Of a stretch of 14,653 nucleotides of DNA, positions 1 to 6,188 are shown piece after piece. A model generated the notes under the pieces. The model had not been told where the DNA came from, did no database searches, and worked only from the letters and a program-made list of their open reading frames with translations. The stretch is from positions 1 to 14,653 of the forward strand of contig JANNCN010000186.1 in the NCBI GenBank assembly GCA_031386665.1. Reading direction: 5' to 3'. The stretch's first letter is position 1; each line of letters opens with the position of its first letter. Source of the stretch: JANYCG01 sp031386665 (lineage in GTDB: Bacteria; Pseudomonadota; Gammaproteobacteria; Burkholderiales; Burkholderiaceae_C). A program made the translations under genes and the position numbers.

Positions 1-950
1 CCATCGGGCAAAAACCGGATCACCAGCAGCAAAAACAGCCCCAAAGCCAATTGCCAAGTGTTGGGAAAGTAGGCGCTGGAGAAAGACCGCACCAGTTCCA
101 GCAAAAACGATCCCGCCAAAATGGCCACCACGCTGTGATGGCCCGCCAAAATAGCCACAAAGACGAATTCGCCCGACGTCGTCCAATAGCTGAAATTCGG
201 GTCAATATGGCCCAGCGCCATCACGCTCAAAGCACCGCCAATGCCGCCCAAGGCCGCTGCAATGACGTAGTTCCAGGCCACCACGTTGACCACCGATTGC
301 CCCAGGTATTCCACGCGCAACTCGTTCTCACGCACCGCCATGGACAGGAGGCCACGGCGCGAATCGCAATAAAGCCGAACCAAGGCAGCCAAGACGCAGG
401 ACAGGGTGGCCGTGACGCACCACAACATCAACTGCACCTTGCCTTGGGGCGCGCGTTGTCCAAACAGGGTCGGTTGGGTCACGTTAAAGCCGTCTGAGCC
501 GCCCAAAGCTTCGGTTTTGACCAACACGCCGTAAAGCACCATGGACAAAGCCAGTGTCAGCATCGCAAAAAAGATACCCCGGTAGCGGGCCAACAAGGGC
601 GCAAACGGGGCTGCAATCAAAAGGGCACAGACACCGCCCAAGGCGCTTAAACCCACAATGTCTGTCAAGCCCAGCCGGTTGAAAGCCAGCGCCGCGCTGT
701 AGCCGCCCGCTGCAAACACCAGCCCCTGGCCAAATGGCACCACACCGCTTCGCATCATGATCAAAATGCCCAACGACACCAGGCCGTTGGCCAATGAAAT
801 GGTGCCCAAGGAAACTAGCCAGGTGGGCGCGATGAAACCTGCCACCAGCAGAGATGCCAAGGCGGCCAAGGTGATGCCGATCAGCCGATTCACCGGATTT
901 TTGACAGATTCAAGGGGTTGCTGCATGAGTGACTGTGTCGATGAAGGCAT
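1..950 (-). CDS. livM: Branched-chain amino acid ABC transporter permease, LivM type (3' end cut by window edge)
   Basis: This is the second inner-membrane permease of a Liv-type ABC importer. I translated the minus strand from the ATG at 948-950 and found an open frame of 316 codons running off the left edge. The last visible residues (RFLPDG) resemble the usual LivM C-terminus, so little is missing. Several hydrophobic helices are visible. The LivM hallmark loop, RENELRVEYLG followed by a Gly-rich helix and a GHIDPNFSYWTTSGEF-like stretch, lies near residues 207-256; in the family this loop contacts the ATPase. The gene follows livH by 36 nt in the same direction, so they are probably cotranscribed. 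No clear Shine-Dalgarno sequence precedes either the ATG at 950 or the in-frame ATG at 926, so the start is uncertain. The ATPase genes livG and livF would be expected beyond the left edge. Confidence 0.9.
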   Translation of the reverse strand, partial: MPSSTQSLMQQPLESVKNPVNRLIGITLAALASLLVAGFIAPTWLVSLGTISLANGLVSLGILIMMRSGVVPFGQGLVFAAGGYSAALAFNRLGLTDIVGLSALGGVCALLIAAPFAPLLARYRGIFFAMLTLALSMVLYGVLVKTEALGGSDGFNVTQPTLFGQRAPQGKVQLMLWCVTATLSCVLAALVRLYCDSRRGLLSMAVRENELRVEYLGQSVVNVVAWNYVIAAALGGIGGALSVMALGHIDPNFSYWTTSGEFVFVAILAGHHSVVAILAGSFLLELVRSFSSAYFPNTWQLALGLFLLLVIRFLPD

Positions 951-986
951 GGGGGAAGGTGTCGGCAAAGGTGCAATCAAAAAAAC

Positions 987-1883
987 TCAAATTTTTCGCG
1001 CTTGAATGCGCTGAAACAGGCCTTCGGGTTTGAACACCAAAATGACCGCCATCACGACATAAATGCTGAAAAGCTCTGCCGGTGGCCAAATGTGGACAGA
1101 CGCCGCCCGGGCAATGCCGACCACCAGTGCGCCAATGGCGGCCCCTTCAATGCTGCCCAAACCGCCAATGATGACCACCGCGAAGCTGACAATGATCACG
1201 CCCACGCTCAGACCCGGCTGCACCGAAATCATGGGTGCCGTCAACGCGCCCCCAACAGCGGCAAAAAAAACGCCCACCATGAAGGCCCCCGTGTAAATGC
1301 GCGACACGTTCACGCCCATGCTGGCGGCAACCTCCGGGCTGTGAATGACGCAAGTCACAATTTTGCCCATCCGTGTGCGGTTCAGCGCCCACCAGGTCAC
1401 CACACCGCAGACGATGGCAATGCCGACCAGCAGCAAGTCATAGCCCACATAGCTCAAACCGCCCAATTGCAGGTTGCCAAATGCCTGGTAGGTGTCGGCC
1501 ACGTAGTAGGGGTTGGTGCCCCAAACCAGTTTGGTGATGTCCTCCAGCATTAAAAACAAGGCGTAAGTCACCAGCACCAGCAGCACTTCGTCGCGGCCAT
1601 AAAACATGCGGAGCAGCCCGCGCTCGACCAAGGGCGCAAGCAAAGCCGCCACGCCCACCGCCGCCATCAACAATGCCACCACGGTCAGTGCAGGCGACAC
1701 CTTCATGGACAAAAGCCAGGCGACCAAGCTGGCCCCTGCGTAAGCGCCTACGGCATAAAAACTGCCGTGCGCGATGTTCAGGATCTTCAAAACCCCAAAC
1801 ACCAGCGTCAGCCCCAAAGCCACAATGAACAGCCAGGACGCGTAGGTAATGCCGTCAATCAAGATCGTGGCGAGCAGGTTCAT
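987..1883 (-). CDS. livH: Branched-chain amino acid ABC transporter permease, LivH type
   Basis: This is the first inner-membrane permease of a Liv-type importer, 298 residues, which is the normal family length. The N-terminus (DGITYASWLFIVALGLTLVF, then GVLKILNIAHGSFYAVGAY) is the classic LivH signature. Further hydrophobic helices follow, including the conserved GGLGSIEGAAIGALVVGI stretch near residues 240-258, and the protein ends in the typical FKPEGLFQR. It lies between the binding-protein gene and livM on the same strand. The spacer from livK is unusually long (133 nt) and holds a stem-loop repeat, which could set a lower expression level for the permeases than for the binding protein. 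The start ATG at 1881-1883 lacks a strong Shine-Dalgarno sequence. The solute is not deducible: paralogues in Burkholderiales also carry amides and aromatic acids. Confidence 0.93.
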   Translation of the reverse strand: MNLLATILIDGITYASWLFIVALGLTLVFGVLKILNIAHGSFYAVGAYAGASLVAWLLSMKVSPALTVVALLMAAVGVAALLAPLVERGLLRMFYGRDEVLLVLVTYALFLMLEDITKLVWGTNPYYVADTYQAFGNLQLGGLSYVGYDLLLVGIAIVCGVVTWWALNRTRMGKIVTCVIHSPEVAASMGVNVSRIYTGAFMVGVFFAAVGGALTAPMISVQPGLSVGVIIVSFAVVIIGGLGSIEGAAIGALVVGIARAASVHIWPPAELFSIYVVMAVILVFKPEGLFQRIQARKI

Positions 1884-1919
1884 GGTCTGATGTTGCGAGT
1901 GTTGACCTGCGACCGCCGC

Positions 1920-2012
1920 GTTTCCACTTCAGTCGCAGAGTAGGCGCACCGACGAAGACAGTGCTTTAGCACGGCTAGGAGGTGCAACGACCTATCCGAT
2001 TGAAGTGGAAAC
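1920..2012. repeat. Stem-loop repeat element A (livK 3' end)
   Basis: Long imperfect inverted repeat between livK and livH. The left arm (1920-1950) and right arm (1981-2012) pair over a 16-bp outer stem with one G-T wobble (it begins GTTTCCACTTC). An internal loop follows, then a 5-bp inner stem (GCACC/GGTGC). The apex holds GACAGTGC (1957-1964) and AGCACGGC (1968-1975), whose GTGCT/AGCAC parts form a small hairpin. The apical core and the CAACG in the right arm recur in element B at 13131-13233. The element starts 4 nt after the livK stop codon. A mobile or dispersed 3'-end repeat, or an mRNA-stabilising structure, are the likeliest readings. Confidence 0.75.
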
Positions 2013-2016
2013 TCGA

Positions 2017-3336
2017 TCAGCACTTGGCGCCGGGGAAGCCGGCTTTGAGCCAGTCTTCGCTCTTCATGTTGGCAGGCGGGTTCACGCACTCGGCCGGAAA
2101 ACGCATGATGTCGTCAATCATGACCATCTTTTTGCCAGCGTCCCAGCGGGTGCGGCCAATGGCGGTGTCTTGAATCGCCTGATGGCCGTCGCCCAGCGCC
2201 ATGCTGATGGTGCCCGCAGGGGACTGCCAGCTGCTGCCTTTCAAGGCGGCGGCCAATTGCTCGTGCGTCGGTTTCTTGCCGCCGTTGGCAGCCATGGCTT
2301 TTTCAGCCGCCTGTTTCAGGCCCAAAAGTGCCTGCGCCATGCGGTAGGGGGCCTGCACCGGGTAGACGTTATTGGCCTTTTGGTACAGGTCAAACCACCA
2401 GTCGTTCAACGCCGACTTGGGCGACATCAGGCCGTAAGCGCCACGGGCACCCAAGATCACGCCATTGGGCATTTTTTCACCCAAACCTGGCAAAACGTGG
2501 TCGGCTGCCGAAAACACAGCCTGCTGCTTTTGGAACAAGCCGCGCGCGCCCGCTTGCAAAATAAAGGCCTGCAGGTCGCCGCCCCACAGGCTGGAATGCA
2601 TGATGTCGGCAGGCTTGGTCAGCAGCACCGAAATCTCGGTGCCGTACTGGCCTGCGCCAAACTTGGGCAGCAAGTCGGCCTCGACCTTGGCCCCCTTGTA
2701 AAGTTGATCCATCGCCAAGGTGAAGTCCTTTTTGCTGTCCTGACCCCAGGCGTAGTCCTGGTTGATCATGTTGAAGCTGTCGATTTTGACGTTTTTGGCT
2801 TTCAAGTAGCGCGCCAGGGCCACGTTGTCCATGGCGGCATGCGCCGCTGTCCGAAACACGTAGTTGTATTTGCCATCTTCAAAAATACGCGGAGTTCCGC
2901 AGTCATAAAGAATTAAGAACTTCTTCATTTCTTCGGCCACCGGGGCTACCGCCAGGCAATCGCCAGAACCCACGTAGCCCACGATGGCATCCACCTTTTC
3001 GCGGTCATACAGGTTGCGCATTTCCTGGACCTGCTTTGTCGCGCCACCGTTTTCGTCCAGGTAAACCGGCTCAATCTTCATGCCACCAAAGCCCACTTTG
3101 TTGTAGGGCGCGGGTGCTTGACCTTTGTTGAAGGCGTCGATCAACACCTTGGCTCCGTTGATGGCGGGAATGCCAAAACTCTCGGCGGCCTGACCTGACA
3201 AAAAGCTGACGATGCCGACCTTGAAGGTTTCCTGCGCTTGGGTGTGCGTTGCAACAAGGGCGACGGTAGCCGCCAAAATCGCTTTGCGCCAAGGGGCGCG
3301 TGGCTTCGAGGGCGGTTGGATGATCACAGTGTTCAT
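2017..3336 (-). CDS. Periplasmic substrate-binding protein of a Liv-type ABC importer
   Basis: 439-residue periplasmic binding protein of the type-1 fold (Peripla_BP_6/Leu-Ile-Val-binding family). The chosen ATG at 3334-3336 has a GGAG Shine-Dalgarno six bases upstream. The frame stays open a further 27 codons upstream, but without a ribosome site or sensible signal peptide. The N-terminus has a basic region (WRK) and a hydrophobic stretch ending in THTQAQ, a likely Sec signal peptide. Mature ETFKVGIVSFLSGQAAE is the standard start of the fold. Later blocks VDAIVGYVGSGD and YNYVFRT also fit. It lies between the GntR regulator (58 nt upstream) and livH. The ligand is unknown; its link to the divergent cyclase-family enzyme suggests a carboxylate or amide rather than leucine itself, which is inference. 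The gene symbol is withheld because specificity is unclear; livK is used here only as shorthand. Confidence 0.92.
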   Translation of the reverse strand: MNTVIIQPPSKPRAPWRKAILAATVALVATHTQAQETFKVGIVSFLSGQAAESFGIPAINGAKVLIDAFNKGQAPAPYNKVGFGGMKIEPVYLDENGGATKQVQEMRNLYDREKVDAIVGYVGSGDCLAVAPVAEEMKKFLILYDCGTPRIFEDGKYNYVFRTAAHAAMDNVALARYLKAKNVKIDSFNMINQDYAWGQDSKKDFTLAMDQLYKGAKVEADLLPKFGAGQYGTEISVLLTKPADIMHSSLWGGDLQAFILQAGARGLFQKQQAVFSAADHVLPGLGEKMPNGVILGARGAYGLMSPKSALNDWWFDLYQKANNVYPVQAPYRMAQALLGLKQAAEKAMAANGGKKPTHEQLAAALKGSSWQSPAGTISMALGDGHQAIQDTAIGRTRWDAGKKMVMIDDIMRFPAECVNPPANMKSEDWLKAGFPGAKC

Positions 3337-3394
3337 TTCAATCTCCGGTGGGTTGGGAAAACAAAAAAAAGAGGTACAGGCCGATGGCTTGTCC

Positions 3395-4174
3395 TTACTC
3401 CAGGTGATGCGTCTCAATGGGCGTGTTCATCGGGATCTTGGCCAGCGTGTAGCCACGCTGAAAATCAATAATGTGTTTGCGGGTCCATTCGCGAGCCTGT
3501 TCGCTGTCGCCTGCAGCAATGGCCTTGAAGATGCGCTTGTGCGCATCCAGGTTGCGCCGCTCCATTTGGGGCAGCACAGCCTGCAATTTGCTCAAGGACG
3601 GGCGGTAAAGCAAGTTCATGGGCTCTCGTGCAAGCATGAGTGCGCGGTTGCCCGAGGCCCGTGCGATCAGCGCATGGAACTCCACGTCAATCACGGAATG
3701 CTCGTCAATGGAGCCGCAATTTTTGTAGTGCTGGGTCAGGCGTTCCAGATTGGCAGCCAATTGTTCGATGTCGGCCTTGCCCGCCGCCACAGCGCACAAA
3801 CCTGCTGCCTGCGGTTCCAGCACGATGGCCACTTGCCACAGCTCTGCAAAAGTGACTTGTTGCAGCAGCAAAGACCGTGCCGCACGCGGTGCTGCGTCAA
3901 AAACTCCGGGCAAGGTGACTTGCAGTCGCTTGGAACTGCGCCGCTCAACCAGGCCTTCTTGTTCGAGCTGGCGAATGGCTTCGCGCACGGTTGATCGGTT
4001 GACGCCAAACTGGGCGGCCAGCTCGGTTTCAGTGGGCAGTTGGGTGCCGGGTGCCAGTTCACCGTTCAATATCCGCTTTTCCACGACGCCGGAAATCAAT
4101 TGGTAAGCGGGTGTTACTTTGACCTTTTCAAAAACCGGCTTCGCTGATGGTTTTAAGGCTTGTCTGGCAGGCAT
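3395..4174 (-). CDS. GntR-family transcriptional regulator, FadR/FCD subfamily
   Basis: About 259 residues with an N-terminal winged helix-turn-helix. Conserved GntR blocks are GELAPGTQLPTETELAAQFG and VNRSTVREAIRQLEQEGLVERR. A C-terminal all-helical FCD domain follows, with the metal and ligand residues of the family: D and H in DVEFHALIARASGN, H in DAHKRIFKAI and H in RKHIIDF. The frame can start at 4222, but I prefer the internal ATG at 4172-4174 (MPARQ). With that start the palindrome at 4196-4210 is in the leader rather than the coding region. Neither start has a good Shine-Dalgarno. FCD regulators usually repress neighbouring catabolic or transport genes until a small acid binds. Here the natural targets are the downstream importer and the divergent cyclase gene. 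Confidence 0.92.
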   Translation of the reverse strand: MPARQALKPSAKPVFEKVKVTPAYQLISGVVEKRILNGELAPGTQLPTETELAAQFGVNRSTVREAIRQLEQEGLVERRSSKRLQVTLPGVFDAAPRAARSLLLQQVTFAELWQVAIVLEPQAAGLCAVAAGKADIEQLAANLERLTQHYKNCGSIDEHSVIDVEFHALIARASGNRALMLAREPMNLLYRPSLSKLQAVLPQMERRNLDAHKRIFKAIAAGDSEQAREWTRKHIIDFQRGYTLAKIPMNTPIETHHLE

Positions 4175-4195
4175 GTGGAGATTGAGAAGCAAGTA

Positions 4196-4210
4196 GTTTG
4201 TCCGACAAAC
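4196..4210. promoter_or_regulatory. Candidate FadR/GntR-type operator palindrome
   Basis: GTTTGTCCGACAAAC is a 15-nt inverted repeat, perfect on both sides of a single central base. Its core TTGTCCGACAA fits the general FadR-subfamily operator pattern T-N-G-T-N3-A-C-N-A. It lies 22 nt upstream of the preferred GntR start and 162 nt upstream of the divergent cyclase start, so the regulator encoded next to it is the obvious candidate to bind. Binding is inferred, not shown. Confidence 0.65.
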
Positions 4211-4371
4211 CAACTGTTGCATAAATGGACTGACCCATTGATTGGTGTTTTCCCTAGACTTGCAAATAAGCCGTGACGGGGGTCGAAGTGGCTGCTAAAT
4301 TGATTGGGTTGATTCATTCAACACCCAGCCCTTGACTCAATTTTGAGACCCTTGTTTTAGAGGAGACATGT

Positions 4372-5325
4372 ATGAACCCAATGAATTCTTTGCGACGTGC
4401 AGCCCTGGTCGTTTGTATGGGCACCGCCTTCGCTGGCAGCGCATTCGCCCAGGACGACTGGTGCAAATCCAAGTGGGGCCCCAATGACGAAATTGGTGCC
4501 GCTAATTTGCTCACACCTCAGCTTGCGGCTGAGGCTGCCAAGCTGGTCAAAACCGGCAAGACCTACGCGTTGGGTTTTGAGACCAATGCGCAAACGGCTG
4601 CCTATGCGCCGCGCACCTGGTCGGTAACCGTTTTGCAACCGGGCCAGGCCGGTGGCGTTAGCCTTGGCGGCACCAAGACCACTTACAACGATGACATTTA
4701 CATGGGCTGGGTAGGCACAGGCTCCCAAATTGACGGGCTGGGCCACATTGGCATCGACAACGTTTACTACAACTGCAATAAGAATTCTGAGTTTGTTCAG
4801 GCCAATGGGCTGAAAAAGCTAGGCATTGAAAAGGTGCCTCCATTTGTGACGCGGGGCGTTGTGCTGGACATGACCGCTTACTATGGCACGCCCATGGTGA
4901 AGGAGGGGACCGCCTTCAATCGCAAAGAGATTGATGAGCAAGCGCAACGCCAGGGCATTCAGATCAAAAAAGGCGATGTAGTTTTGTTCCACACGGGCTG
5001 GCAGGTGCTTGAGGGCAAGGACAACAAGCGCTTTTTGGCGGGCGAGCCTGGTTTGGGCAAGGAAGGGGCTCTATACCTGGCATCGAAAGAAGTCATCGCA
5101 ATCGGGGCAGACAACTGGGCACTCGAGGCCATTCCCTTTGAAAAAGACGTCGGCGTATTTGAGATTCATCAAATTTTGCTAGCCCGCAACGGGATTTATA
5201 TTCTTGAAAACATGAACACTGGCCCGCTGGTGGCAGACAAGGCCTGGGAGTTCATGTTTGTTCTGGGTGCGTCCAGAATCACGGGCGGCGTGCAGGCCAT
5301 CATCAACCCTGTTGCGATTCGTTGA
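4372..5325 (+). CDS. Exported cyclase-family (kynurenine-formamidase-like) metal-dependent hydrolase
   Basis: 317 residues, Cyclase superfamily (PF04199-like). Members are metal-dependent hydrolases such as kynurenine formamidase, isatin hydrolase and related enzymes. The N-terminus carries a Sec signal peptide (RR at residues 8-9, a hydrophobic core, then GSAFAQ before DDWCKSKWG), so the enzyme should act in the periplasm. The metal-site region is SQIDGLGH at residues 118-125, with D121 and H125 as candidate ligands. The first histidine of the classical HxGTHxD motif is not present here. Later family blocks are GDVVLFHTGW, GADNWALEAIP and FEIHQILLARNGIYILENM. The start is set by AGGAG at 4361-4365, six bases before ATG 4372; an ATG at 4368 is out of frame. 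It is divergent from the GntR-importer operon and probably shares its regulator. The substrate is unknown. Confidence 0.88.
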   Translation: MNPMNSLRRAALVVCMGTAFAGSAFAQDDWCKSKWGPNDEIGAANLLTPQLAAEAAKLVKTGKTYALGFETNAQTAAYAPRTWSVTVLQPGQAGGVSLGGTKTTYNDDIYMGWVGTGSQIDGLGHIGIDNVYYNCNKNSEFVQANGLKKLGIEKVPPFVTRGVVLDMTAYYGTPMVKEGTAFNRKEIDEQAQRQGIQIKKGDVVLFHTGWQVLEGKDNKRFLAGEPGLGKEGALYLASKEVIAIGADNWALEAIPFEKDVGVFEIHQILLARNGIYILENMNTGPLVADKAWEFMFVLGASRITGGVQAIINPVAIR

Positions 5326-5969
5326 GTCCGCTTGTGTTCAGGGTGGGCACTGTGTTTTTGCGCAATGGGCTGGTCTGTGCTGCAGCCTTGGCGCTGGCAT
5401 GGTTTGCCCCGTCAGCGCACGCACATCCGCATGGAACGGTGCAGTGCAGTCTGGCCGTTGAATACAAACTCGGTCAGCCGCAACGACTGTCCGGGCGTTT
5501 GCTATTTGACCAAGCCCATTCAGAGCAAGCCCTGCTGGCCTTGCGCAACCCTGAGACCCAAAAACTCGACGAGGCTTTGCAACAGCGGTTTATGTTTGGC
5601 CTGCGCCAACAGTTGGCGCGGTGGAACTGGCTTTTCGCCGTGTCGGTTGACGGGCAAACGGCTGAGTTGACCGAAGCGTCGCCACCGGCTTTGTGGTGGT
5701 CGAGTGATGGGCGGTTGGGTGTGCAGGTTGAGCTGACCATTTCGGCTGATCGGTCAACTTTGCCGAGTGCCGCTTCAGGTGCCCTTTCTGGCTCTCTGTT
5801 GACGATTTCCTGCATGGATCCCACCCGGTATTGGGTCAGTGAGTTTGTGTCCCCTGATGCCGAACTCGTGGTGGTCGGCTGTGCTGAACCCGTGAAGTCG
5901 CCCACTGTGAAGCATGCAACAGGCCCGCAGGCTGGGGGCGTGAGCGTCCAGGTGCGGTGCTTGCGCTAG
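5322..5969 (+). CDS. Exported DUF1007-like protein
   Basis: Up to 215 residues. A hydrophobic segment (LVCAAALALAWFAPSAHA) is followed directly by HPHGTVQCSL. A signal peptide ending just before an HPH motif is typical of DUF1007 proteins, which are small periplasmic proteins often found near metal-transport genes. The later CMDPTRYWVSEF block also resembles the DP-x-x-Y region of that family. The function is not established. The start is uncertain. The longest frame begins at a TTG (5322) overlapping the TGA of the cyclase gene, suggesting translational coupling; GTG codons at 5334 and 5352 are alternatives, the last just after a GGGTGGG stretch. It is probably cotranscribed with the cyclase gene. 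The family assignment rests on motif resemblance and is moderate. Confidence 0.72.
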   Translation: MSPLVFRVGTVFLRNGLVCAAALALAWFAPSAHAHPHGTVQCSLAVEYKLGQPQRLSGRLLFDQAHSEQALLALRNPETQKLDEALQQRFMFGLRQQLARWNWLFAVSVDGQTAELTEASPPALWWSSDGRLGVQVELTISADRSTLPSAASGALSGSLLTISCMDPTRYWVSEFVSPDAELVVVGCAEPVKSPTVKHATGPQAGGVSVQVRCLR

Positions 5970-6120
5970 TGACGCATAAGAACCACACATAGCTACATTT
6001 GTCAGCGTATGGTGACAGGGGCAAAAATGCCGCTCGGCACCATGGCGGTGAGCGCTTGGCTTTAATTTGGCAATCATTGAAAGCGCAAATACTTGTATGG
6101 AATAGGGTATACACGAGTTG

Positions 6121-6150
6121 GGCATTGCAGAATAATGCCACTGGCAATGC
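6121..6150. other. Alternative hairpins upstream of the fusion gene
   Basis: Within the 219-base gap before the gene at 6189, GGCATT (6121-6126) can pair with AATGCC (6134-6139). Alternatively GCATTGC (6122-6128) can pair with GCAATGC (6144-6150). The two helices share bases and exclude each other. No riboswitch class is recognised, and the arrangement could be chance. A weak promoter-like TTGGCA-17-TACTTG lies just upstream. Confidence 0.25.
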
Positions 6151-6188
6151 GATACTTCACCGCGTCGCTCGCTACTTAATAAGTTCAA

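Noticed and set aside
1975..1986. Strong plus-strand Shine-Dalgarno-like TAGGAGGTG inside element A
   Set aside because: No start codon at proper spacing opens a convincing protein. The plus-strand frames there are shadows of the livK gene.
2005..2916. 303-residue plus-strand open frame opposite the binding protein
   Set aside because: Antisense shadow of a clear, family-matching gene on the minus strand; no ribosome site and no recognisable domain.
4332..4360. TTGACT-17-TTTTAG as promoter of the cyclase gene
   Set aside because: The -10 would abut the AGGAG site at 4361, so the transcript would start after the ribosome site. The real promoter is probably farther upstream.
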